5,599 bases of DNA from Melioribacteraceae bacterium (GTDB lineage Bacteria > Bacteroidota > Ignavibacteria > Ignavibacteriales > Melioribacteraceae), in NCBI GenBank assembly GCA_015494845.1, contig WGAL01000003.1:1-5599 (forward strand), written 5' to 3'. The notes under the pieces were generated by a model, which did no database searches, was not told the DNA's origin, and was given only the letters and a program-made list of their open reading frames with translations. Numbering within the stretch: position 1 is the stretch's first letter; every line of letters begins with the position of its first letter. Below, in pieces: positions 1 to 5,599 of the stretch. Position numbers and translations under genes: made by a program.

Positions 1-1
1 A

Positions 2-1558
2 ATAGAAAGACTTGTTCAAGAAAACGAGGATTTGAGAAATCGTTTACACGGACTTTTACAGGAACACGAAAGTCTGGAATCGCTGAAAGGAAAAGTCGAA
101 GCCACACGCATAATGTTGGAAGATTTAACAAATCAAAAAGAAAAAATTCACGATAAAATTTCGAAATTAAAAGACGAGGAACAAGCGCTAAGAAGCGAGG
201 TTGCGGCTCTTTACACCGAACGAGACGAATTGTTAAAAAGAAACAAATTGAACAAGGAAGAAGTATTTCTTGAAGAAGCGGAACTGGATAAACTAAAACA
301 CGAAATTTCTGAGAAACAAAATGCGCTTGAACAATTAAATCAAAATTTGGCTTTAACCCAGAACGAAAACGCAAAAATTTTGGAAGCCGAAGCGGTGAAA
401 ATCTCGGAATTGAAAGAAGAGATTTCGCGACTCGAAGAAAGACGCTCGGAACTTGAAACGTTAATCTCAAATTCCGAAAGCATAAAAAAACAGCTTGAAG
501 AAACATTACACAAATTGGGCGAAGAACTTAAAGAGAAAGACGATTTGTTCAACGCTTATGCCGAAGAAAAACGCAATCTTGAAAATGAAATTGATAATTT
601 GAAAAAAGAGATTGCCAAGAAAAACGACGAAGTTAATAATCTCGACGAAAACCTCACAATAATGCGAACCGAAGAAAAATCCATTGCTTCAAAAATAAAC
701 GCGCTTACAAAAGATAAAGATTCGCTTCTGAAAATGATTTCCGAATTGCAAATAAAAATAGCTTCGCTTAACGAGGAAAAAGAAAATCAACTTGGTTTAA
801 TCGAAAAGTTAAAGAAGCAAATTTCGGAATTGGAAGAGAAAAAAACATCTTTGGAAAAACATTTCGTCGAACTTGAAGAAAAATTTCAAGCGGAAATAAA
901 CGGCTACGTCGAAGAAAAAAATTCGGTTCTTGAAAAGATTAACGAAACAAAGCAACGTTTAATAAATCTTGAAAACGAAACGAACGAACGACAGAAAAAA
1001 ATAATGGAACTCGAGATTGAGGAACATTCGTTGCAAGCCGAAGTTTCGGTTCTGAAAAAAGAAAAAGAAAAATTTGACAGGGAAATCAAAGAAGCTCAAA
1101 ACGAACTGCGCGAAATCGAAAGAGAAAAAAGCGAATTGCTTCTCGAGTTGAAAGAACAACAAGCCAAAAACAGCAAATTGCAATCGGAAGAAAAGAAATT
1201 AAAAACGAAGAAAAAGGCGGCGGAATCTTTGCTTGCCGAAGTTTTGAAAAATCAAGCCGACGATATTGAAAAGGCGAAAAACAATCGCGACGAATTGGAA
1301 AAAGAATTAGAAGAATTAAATAATAAGATTGCCGAGCTTTCGCATAAAATCAAAGAGAGCGAGGTGGAAATAGAAAACGGCAGAAAGGAATTAAAATCGA
1401 TTGAATTGAGAAAAGAGGAGGAGTTAATAAAAATTTCACAATTGCGGAAAACGGAGGAAACTTTAAACGAAAGAATAAAATCGTTAAATTTAAAGTTCGG
1501 AATTGACGCTGGAAATAATGCCGATGATGAAAGTTCCGAACAAGAAAATCAAGAATAA
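2..1558 (+). CDS. Long coiled-coil protein of unknown function (5' end cut by the window)
   Basis: The frame is open from base 2, giving at least 518 residues, and ends at TAA 1556-1558. The first TTG (base 32) is probably not the start, because the ten codons before it (IERLVQENED) continue the same helical pattern. Almost the whole protein is Glu/Lys/Leu/Asn-rich with Leu/Ile at heptad-like spacing, for example ISELKEEISRLEERRSELE and ISELEEKKTSLEKHFVELEE. I see no Pro, Cys or Trp in the visible part, as expected for one long uninterrupted rod. The last 19 residues or so (GIDAGNNADDESSEQENQE) form an acidic, probably disordered tail. There is no visible signal peptide, membrane segment or enzymatic motif, and no ABC-type ATPase signature near the C terminus that would suggest an SMC or Rad50 protein. 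It is probably a cytoplasmic structural or scaffold protein, but the missing N terminus could carry a membrane anchor or another domain. Its end overlaps the next gene, which suggests co-expression. Database names such as SMC-like or myosin-like would reflect composition rather than homology. Confidence 0.85.
   Translation: MERLVQENEDLRNRLHGLLQEHESLESLKGKVEATRIMLEDLTNQKEKIHDKISKLKDEEQALRSEVAALYTERDELLKRNKLNKEEVFLEEAELDKLKHEISEKQNALEQLNQNLALTQNENAKILEAEAVKISELKEEISRLEERRSELETLISNSESIKKQLEETLHKLGEELKEKDDLFNAYAEEKRNLENEIDNLKKEIAKKNDEVNNLDENLTIMRTEEKSIASKINALTKDKDSLLKMISELQIKIASLNEEKENQLGLIEKLKKQISELEEKKTSLEKHFVELEEKFQAEINGYVEEKNSVLEKINETKQRLINLENETNERQKKIMELEIEEHSLQAEVSVLKKEKEKFDREIKEAQNELREIEREKSELLLELKEQQAKNSKLQSEEKKLKTKKKAAESLLAEVLKNQADDIEKAKNNRDELEKELEELNNKIAELSHKIKESEVEIENGRKELKSIELRKEEELIKISQLRKTEETLNERIKSLNLKFGIDAGNNADDESSEQENQE
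1511..1515 (+). promoter_or_regulatory. Putative ribosome-binding site for the secreted SGNH hydrolase
   Basis: GGAAA lies inside the coiled-coil gene. It ends 8 bases before ATG 1524 and 11 before ATG 1527, but only 2 before ATG 1518, so it favours 1524 among the clustered start codons. The match to a Shine-Dalgarno core is weak, and ribosomes terminating at 1558 may help by re-initiation. Confidence 0.4.
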
Positions 1559-1622
1559 ATTGAAAAGCAAAGTGAAGTTTCTTGCTACAATACTGTTCTT
1601 TTTTACTGCAAAATTATTAGCC
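1524..1622 (+). other. Predicted signal peptide of the secreted SGNH hydrolase
   Basis: Residues 1-33 (from ATG 1524) have a Lys-rich n-region, a hydrophobic core FLATILFFF and an LLA-APS boundary. Cleavage could fall after Ala33 or Ala34. There is no Cys at the boundary, so it is not a lipoprotein signal. An uncleaved membrane anchor is the alternative. Confidence 0.7.
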
Positions 1623-2291
1623 GCTCCGTCTGTTACCTCGCCTAAAGACACAACTTATCTTAAAAATCCGGTGTATCGTTTTGAAACATCGATGTATAAA
1701 TTAAACAAACTTTCCAATCCGGAAATCGTTATGTTCGGCGATTCACACATTCAAAGCGCGCGGTGGAATGAGTTGCTCGGCATTTACAAAGTGATAAATC
1801 GCGGAATTGCCGGAGATGTTACAGAAGGAATGAAAAACCGCTTGGACGAAATAATCAAATTAAAACCCAAAATTGTAATTATCGAAGCCGGAATTAATGA
1901 CGTTTACAATTGGGTTAATACTGAGATTATTTTGCATAATTTCAATTATATTATTCATAAATTGACTGAGCGCAATATCCGCGTCGTAATTACTTCGATT
2001 TTTTATTCCGGTAAACTTTGGGGAAAGGAATGGATTGAGAAAAATATGCCGAAGTTAAACGTCGTGGAAAATAATCGCGGAAGAAACAAAGTCGTAAAAA
2101 CAATAAATACAAGATTAAAAAAGATTTGTCGCGATTATGGCGCAATTTTTGTTGATGTAAACGGAAAATTAAGTCAAAATGGTTTTTTAAAAGATGTTTA
2201 CACTCGCGACCAATTACATCTGAACGCAAAAGGTTACAAAATTTGGTCGGACGAATTACTGAAAGTTTTGAAAAGATTAAAAATAAAATAA
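1524..2291 (+). CDS. Secreted SGNH/GDSL-family hydrolase or acyltransferase
   Basis: This 255-residue protein has the full SGNH catalytic set. Block I is IVMFGDSHIQ with nucleophile Ser74 (GDSH rather than GDSL). Block II is INRGIAGDVTEG with oxyanion Gly near 94. Block III is EAGINDVYN with Asn125. Block V is DQLHLNAKGY with Asp229 and His232. A basic N terminus followed by FLATILFFFTAKLLA looks like a signal peptide, so the protein should work in the periplasm or outside the cell. Related families remove or transfer acyl, mostly acetyl, groups on carbohydrates. ATG 1524 is chosen for its spacing from a GGAAA site; ATG 1518 or 1527 would change only the first residues and keep the signal peptide. 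The frame also opens with TTG at 1503, which is less likely. The gene overlaps the coiled-coil gene by about 35 bases and lies upstream of a second SGNH gene and an MBOAT gene. That context suggests a role in polymer O-acylation, as a PatB-like transferase or as an esterase. The sequence does not decide between these. Confidence 0.88.
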   Translation: MMKVPNKKIKNKLKSKVKFLATILFFFTAKLLAAPSVTSPKDTTYLKNPVYRFETSMYKLNKLSNPEIVMFGDSHIQSARWNELLGIYKVINRGIAGDVTEGMKNRLDEIIKLKPKIVIIEAGINDVYNWVNTEIILHNFNYIIHKLTERNIRVVITSIFYSGKLWGKEWIEKNMPKLNVVENNRGRNKVVKTINTRLKKICRDYGAIFVDVNGKLSQNGFLKDVYTRDQLHLNAKGYKIWSDELLKVLKRLKIK

Positions 2292-2293
2292 AA

Positions 2294-2298
2294 AGGAA
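2294..2298 (+). promoter_or_regulatory. Ribosome-binding site of the anchored SGNH gene
   Basis: AGGAA lies in the 12-base gap between the first SGNH gene's stop and ATG 2304, with 5 bases between the motif and the start. It is the clearest Shine-Dalgarno-like site in the window and supports 2304 as the start. Confidence 0.7.
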
Positions 2299-2303
2299 CC
2301 GAA

Positions 2304-3707
2304 ATGCAAAAGAGCGAAAATCAAATTAAACGCCCGATTTATATTCTCCTTTTAACCGTTATTTTTTTGTCGTTTTTTTATTTGTTACCGCCGGAATTCG
2401 AAATATTCGGAATAAAAGTTAAAAGAGTGGAAATTTTTTCGGATTTGCTGAAAGAAGAACAAAAAGACGTAAACGACGAAATCGACGATTTGTTTAACGA
2501 TAACAACGGAAGCGGATTTCTTTACGAACAATCGCAAAACGACGTTTTGTACGCCGTGTTTCCGCTGCCGTTTTTAAATGAACCGCCGACTTCGAAGCTC
2601 GGAACTGCCGTTCCGCTACAAGGCAATTTGAAACAATTGAAAAAATTCTTCGAAGCTCTAAAAAATTCAAAAAATCAAAAAGTAAGAATTGCCCACTTCG
2701 GCGATTCTATTATCGAAGGCGACTTGGTTACGTCGCAAATTAGGGAAGAATTGCAGAAAAAATTCGGCGGAAGAGGCGTCGGCTTTCTCCCGATTACCTC
2801 GCAAGACGTTTCGTTCAGACAATCGATGCGTCTTTCTTTTTCGGACAATTGGGAAAGCTACTCGGTTTTTACTACAAATCCGAAACACTATCCTGTCGGA
2901 ATTAACGGTGAAGTTTTCATTCCGAAAGGGAACGCGTGGGTCGAATATCAAACATCTTACTATTTCAGAAGACAAAAAAATTTCAGCGAAGCATATCTTT
3001 TTTCATCGCCTGATAAAAACACAAAAGTCAAATACACTTCCGGAAGTAAAAGTGGACAAATTTCGCTAATTAAAAAGCCTAACGGAGTTGAAAGAACCGA
3101 AATTCCGGTAAAAGGAAAAGTGAAAAAATTAAAATTGGAATTTCCTGCAAATTCCGGCAAATATTACGGCGTAAGTCTTGAAGAAGGCAATGGAGTTTAC
3201 ATCGATAATTTTGCGCTTCGCGGAAACAGCGGCGTGGCTCTTAAAAATATTCCGGTCAAGCAATTGAAAGAGTTTGCCCGTTATCTTGATTATAAATTGA
3301 TAATTTTGCAATTCGGAGTAAATGCAATCACTCAAAGATCGCTTGATTATACTTGGTATAAAAACGAAATGTTGCGCGCAATTAAAAATTTGCAAGAAGC
3401 GTTTCCAAACGCTGGAATAATTATTGTAGGTGTTCATGATAAAAGCCGGAAAAAAGGTTCGGAATTTGTAACGGATACAGGAATTCCTAAATTGCTCAGA
3501 ACGCAAGCGGAAATAGCGAAAACCGCCGGCGTTGCATTTTGGAATTTGTTCAAAGCAATGGGCGGAAAAAATTCTATGCCGAAGTGGGTCAAAGCAAATC
3601 CGCCGCTCGCTTTTATGGATTACACGCACTTCAACGAAATCGGCGCGAAAAGAATTGCCGAGTTGTTTGTAAAATCTTTGCTCGACGCGGAATCAAAAGC
3701 AAAATAA
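2304..3707 (+). CDS. Membrane-anchored SGNH-family protein with an inserted domain, Ape1/AlgX-like
   Basis: The 467-residue product starts with a basic tip and one hydrophobic segment (residues 11-28, PIYILLLTVIFLSFFYLL). This is probably an N-terminal anchor that leaves the rest in the periplasm. A charged, low-complexity linker follows (about 50-72, rich in Asp/Asn/Glu). The SGNH domain then begins: block I HFGDSIIEGD with Ser135, block II ALRGNSG with Gly307, block III ILQFGVNAIT with Asn340, and block V DYTHFNEIGAKR with Asp439 and His442. Between blocks I and II lie about 140 residues (160-300) rich in Tyr, Ser, Gly and alternating hydrophobics, apparently a beta-rich inserted module. 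The C-terminal half (IIIVGVHDKSRK, then FWNLFKAMGGKNSMPKWV, then the Asp-x-x-His) follows the pattern I associate with peptidoglycan O-acetylesterase Ape1 and alginate acetylation SGNH proteins. Family members act on O-acetyl groups of envelope or extracellular glycans. The gene sits 12 bases after one SGNH gene and 9 before the MBOAT gene. Whether it adds or removes acyl groups, and on which polymer, cannot be read from the sequence. Confidence 0.85.
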   Translation: MQKSENQIKRPIYILLLTVIFLSFFYLLPPEFEIFGIKVKRVEIFSDLLKEEQKDVNDEIDDLFNDNNGSGFLYEQSQNDVLYAVFPLPFLNEPPTSKLGTAVPLQGNLKQLKKFFEALKNSKNQKVRIAHFGDSIIEGDLVTSQIREELQKKFGGRGVGFLPITSQDVSFRQSMRLSFSDNWESYSVFTTNPKHYPVGINGEVFIPKGNAWVEYQTSYYFRRQKNFSEAYLFSSPDKNTKVKYTSGSKSGQISLIKKPNGVERTEIPVKGKVKKLKLEFPANSGKYYGVSLEEGNGVYIDNFALRGNSGVALKNIPVKQLKEFARYLDYKLIILQFGVNAITQRSLDYTWYKNEMLRAIKNLQEAFPNAGIIIVGVHDKSRKKGSEFVTDTGIPKLLRTQAEIAKTAGVAFWNLFKAMGGKNSMPKWVKANPPLAFMDYTHFNEIGAKRIAELFVKSLLDAESKAK

Positions 3708-3710
3708 GAG
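3707..3710 (+). promoter_or_regulatory. Possible ribosome-binding site of the MBOAT gene
   Basis: AGAG starts in the TAA stop of the preceding gene and ends 6 bases before ATG 3717. It is a short, weak match that is acceptable because of its spacing. Confidence 0.35.
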
Positions 3711-3716
3711 ATTGAA

Positions 3717-5186
3717 ATGGAACAAATTTTTCACAATTTTATTGAACTGCTAAAATACGACCCGAAAGCGCCGCTATTATTCAACAGCGGCTTTTTCTTG
3801 TTCTTTTATTTATTCGTAATTGTGTTTGCTTATTTCTTTATTAACTTTAAGCGCGCAAAAATAATTTTCCTAACCGTTTCATCGCTTTTCTTTTATTACA
3901 AGTCAAGCGGAATTTATTTTTTGTTGATTATTCTAAGTTCGCTTATTGATTACATCGCCGGAATGCAAATTTACAAAACCGAAAGCAAAGCGAAGCGAAA
4001 ACTTTTTTTGATAATCAGCATTGCGATGAATCTCGGCATTTTGGGATATTTCAAATACACAAACTTTTTACTCGATACGTTAAACTCCCTAAAATTGGGA
4101 CATTTCGATTTGCTCGATATTTTTCTGCCTGTCGGCGTTTCCTTTTTCACGTTTCAATCGATGAGTTACACAATCGATATTTACAGGCGACAATTAGAGC
4201 CAGAACGCAATTTTCTCGATTTCCTTTTCTTTGTCTCATTTTTCCCGCAACTTGTCGCCGGCCCTATTGTCCGCGCGTCGCATTTTCTTAAACAAATTCA
4301 TGAATATCCCGTTATAAACAAAAAAGAAATCGGCTACGCGCTTTTTCTTATTATGGCGGGACTTTTGAAGAAAGCCGTAATTGCGGATTTTATCAGCATC
4401 AATTTTATCGACCGCGTTTTCGAGTGGCCTACGCGCTTTACCGGCGTTGAAAATCTAATGGCAATTTACGGCTACGTTTTACAAATATACTGCGATTTTT
4501 CAGGCTATTCGGATATGGCAATCGGACTCGCTTTGCTAATGGGTTTTCGACTTCCTGTTAACTTTAACGCGCCGTACAAAGCAAAAACCGTTACCGAATT
4601 TTGGAGAAGATGGCACATTTCCCTTTCGAGTTGGTTGCGCGATTATCTTTACATTCCGCTTGGCGGAAACAGAAAAGGGAAAGTCAGAACCTACTACAAT
4701 TTGATGATGACAATGCTGCTTGGTGGTTTGTGGCACGGAGCGTCGTGGCGATTTGTTTTTTGGGGCGCAATTCACGGCACTGCGCTTGCGATTGAAAGAT
4801 TGCTGAATTATCCGAAATGGTTAAAAGAACGCGGAACGCTGTTAAAAATCTTGGGCGTAATAATTACATTTCACGTTTGGGCTTTTTCTATGATTTTCTT
4901 CCGCGCGCAGTCATACAAAATTGCATTCGATATGATTCACCAAATCACGCACTACTTCCACGCCGAGGTTTTTCCGCAGTTTGTTTCCGCTTATCCGGTT
5001 GTAGTCGCGTTGTTCGTTATCGGAATGCTGACGCACTTCTTGCCGGAAAAATGGGAAGAGTGGATGAAAGTAACAATCGGAAAATCGCCGCTCGCGTTGC
5101 AAGCGTTGTATTTGGTTGTAATTATTTGGATTGTCGTTCAATTTAAGTCGTCCGACATTCAACCGTTTATCTACTTCCAATTCTAA
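3717..5186 (+). CDS. MBOAT-family membrane O-acyltransferase (AlgI/PatA/DltB type)
   Basis: This 489-residue polytopic inner-membrane protein has a usual length for AlgI-type proteins, and I estimate 11-13 hydrophobic segments. Family landmarks occur in order: the N-terminal APLLFNSGFFLFF; FFPQLVAGPIVRASHF at 175-190; YCDFSGYSDMAIGLALLMGF at 258-277; FNAPYKAKTVTEFWRRWHIS at 283-302, with His300; LRDYLYIPLGGNRKG at 307-321; and GGLWHGASWRFVFWGAIHG at 336-354, with the invariant catalytic His340. The protein ends in PFIYFQF, a C-terminal aromatic motif common in this branch. MBOATs of this group take an acyl group from a cytoplasmic donor, usually acetyl-CoA, through the membrane and hand it to extracytoplasmic SGNH partners. 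The two SGNH genes just upstream are the obvious candidates. The start at 3717 is 9 bases after the preceding stop, and the N terminus lines up with the family. It lacks no key residue and looks functional. The donor and acceptor cannot be fixed from the sequence, so no symbol (algI, patA) is assigned. Confidence 0.95.
   Translation: MEQIFHNFIELLKYDPKAPLLFNSGFFLFFYLFVIVFAYFFINFKRAKIIFLTVSSLFFYYKSSGIYFLLIILSSLIDYIAGMQIYKTESKAKRKLFLIISIAMNLGILGYFKYTNFLLDTLNSLKLGHFDLLDIFLPVGVSFFTFQSMSYTIDIYRRQLEPERNFLDFLFFVSFFPQLVAGPIVRASHFLKQIHEYPVINKKEIGYALFLIMAGLLKKAVIADFISINFIDRVFEWPTRFTGVENLMAIYGYVLQIYCDFSGYSDMAIGLALLMGFRLPVNFNAPYKAKTVTEFWRRWHISLSSWLRDYLYIPLGGNRKGKVRTYYNLMMTMLLGGLWHGASWRFVFWGAIHGTALAIERLLNYPKWLKERGTLLKILGVIITFHVWAFSMIFFRAQSYKIAFDMIHQITHYFHAEVFPQFVSAYPVVVALFVIGMLTHFLPEKWEEWMKVTIGKSPLALQALYLVVIIWIVVQFKSSDIQPFIYFQF
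5166..5183 (+). other. C-terminal FIYFQF motif of the MBOAT protein
   Basis: The last six codons encode FIYFQF, with Tyr486 three residues before the C-terminal Phe. Similar aromatic, Tyr-containing C termini recur in AlgI/PatA-type MBOATs and in the small protein DltX. In the Dlt system the DltX Tyr motif has been proposed to carry or guide the acyl group between MBOAT and SGNH partner. A carrier role here is inferred from that similarity. Confidence 0.6.
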
Positions 5187-5599
5187 TGCTCGGCAAAGAT
5201 AAACAGAAGTATCTCGCATCGCTTCAATTAAAGAAAAAACGCAAAAGCGAAAAAAAATTTATTGCCGAAGGAACGCGCTCGGTTCTCGAAGGCATTAAAA
5301 GCGATTACCGTTGCGAAGAAATTTTTGTCGCCGGTTCGAACGAAGAAATTGAAAAAATTCTTGAAATAGCACGAAAGAAAAAGATTAAAATTACTGAAGT
5401 AAAATCAACGCAATTAAAGAAGATTACAAACACAATTCATCCGCAAAACATAGCCGCGCTTTTCCGTATTGAAGAAACAAATTTCCGCTACGACGATTTC
5501 CTTTTGGTTTTGGACAGAATTTCCGACCCTGGCAATCTCGGCGCAATTATTCGCACGGCTGATTGGTTCGGAATAAAAAATATTCTAATCGGTTGTGAC
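5186..5599 (+). CDS. SpoU/TrmH-family RNA 2'-O-methyltransferase (3' end cut by the window)
   Basis: The frame starts at ATG 5186-5188, sharing one base with the MBOAT stop (TAATG), and is still open at the last base, giving 138 residues. Residues about 7-93 match the substrate-binding domain that precedes the methyltransferase fold: YLASLQLKKKRKSEKKFIAEGTR, then EEIFVAGSNEE and a KIKITEV segment. Residues 105-138 open the SPOUT catalytic domain: LLVLDRISDPGNLGAIIRTADWFGI contains family motif 1, with Asn117 and Arg123. Such enzymes use S-adenosylmethionine to methylate a ribose 2'-OH in 23S rRNA (RlmB type) or tRNA (TrmH type). The missing C-terminal half, with motifs 2 and 3 and the knot, would be needed to tell these apart. 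No ribosome-binding site precedes the start, so translation probably depends on coupling to the MBOAT gene. Its role is cytoplasmic and probably unrelated to acylation. Confidence 0.92.
   Translation, partial: MLGKDKQKYLASLQLKKKRKSEKKFIAEGTRSVLEGIKSDYRCEEIFVAGSNEEIEKILEIARKKKIKITEVKSTQLKKITNTIHPQNIAALFRIEETNFRYDDFLLVLDRISDPGNLGAIIRTADWFGIKNILIGCD

Noticed and set aside
32..34. TTG as the start of the coiled-coil gene
   Set aside because: The frame stays open to the window edge with coiled-coil-like residues, and no clear ribosome-binding site precedes the TTG. The gene most likely starts upstream of the window.
340..1183. Three antisense open frames (340-552, 904-1089, 959-1183) encoding Ser/Phe-rich peptides
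   Set aside because: They mirror the Glu/Lys/Asn-rich codons of the coiled-coil gene on the opposite strand, have no recognisable motif and overlap each other.
2..1558. The coiled-coil protein as an SMC/Rad50-type ATPase
   Set aside because: The visible C terminus ends in an acidic tail with no ABC signature or Walker B motif, and there is no central hinge-like globular break. The resemblance is compositional.
2292..2303. A promoter or terminator in the short intergenic gaps (2292-2303, 3708-3716)
   Set aside because: The gaps are 12 and 9 bases, too short for either element, and hold only Shine-Dalgarno-like bases.
2667..3629. Open frames within the anchored SGNH gene: 2689-3069 (+), and 2667-2975, 2960-3160 and 3129-3629 (-)
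   Set aside because: The SGNH frame is strongly supported by ordered family motifs across the same bases. The alternatives have Arg/Phe/Cys-rich, shadow-like composition and no family signature.
4536..5219. Open frames over the MBOAT gene: 4601-4795 and 4817-5146 (+), and 4536-4775 and 4911-5219 (-)
   Set aside because: They lie across conserved MBOAT motifs and the MBOAT C terminus. Their products have no motif, and they fit the spacing of neither flanking gene.
5250..5257. Run of eight A bases early in the methyltransferase gene as a programmed slippage site
   Set aside because: The zero frame continues through it into a well-matched family domain. A-runs are common in this AT-rich sequence, and no alternative frame product or downstream structure is evident.

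Overview
The window is an AT-rich bacterial segment that is almost entirely coding, with every recognisable gene on the + strand. Five reading frames follow one another with overlaps or gaps of at most 12 bases: a long coiled-coil protein (cut by the left edge), a secreted SGNH/GDSL hydrolase, a membrane-anchored SGNH/GDSL hydrolase carrying a large insertion, an AlgI/PatA-type MBOAT acyltransferase, and a SpoU/TrmH-family RNA 2'-O-methyltransferase (cut by the right edge). This spacing suggests one transcription unit. No promoter, terminator, RNA gene, mobile element, repeat array or CRISPR was seen, and there is no non-coding stretch longer than 12 bases.

The core (about 1524-5186) reads as a cell-envelope acylation cassette. 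The MBOAT has the family's central Trp-Arg-Arg-Trp-His segment, the invariant membrane His (residue 340) and a C-terminal FIYFQF tail. MBOAT proteins of this type move an acyl group, usually acetyl from acetyl-CoA, across the inner membrane. SGNH partners then pass it to a polymer, or remove it again. Known examples of the plan are AlgI with AlgJ/AlgX for alginate, PatA with PatB and the esterase Ape for peptidoglycan, and DltB with DltD for teichoic acid D-alanylation. Both SGNH proteins here keep their catalytic Ser, Gly, Asn and Asp-x-x-His, and both have export or anchor signals, so both should act outside the cytoplasmic membrane. No glycan synthase is present, so the acceptor polymer cannot be named from the window.

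The coiled-coil gene upstream overlaps the first hydrolase gene by about 35 bases and is probably coupled to it in translation. Its function is unknown. The RNA methyltransferase downstream overlaps the MBOAT stop codon (TAATG) and is most likely a housekeeping passenger of the operon.

The organism is uncertain. An exported SGNH/MBOAT system, Lys/Asn/Ile-rich proteins and purine-rich ribosome-binding sites fit an AT-rich, probably diderm bacterium. The visible Shine-Dalgarno-like sites argue mildly against typical Bacteroidota. I would not assign a phylum from this sequence alone.
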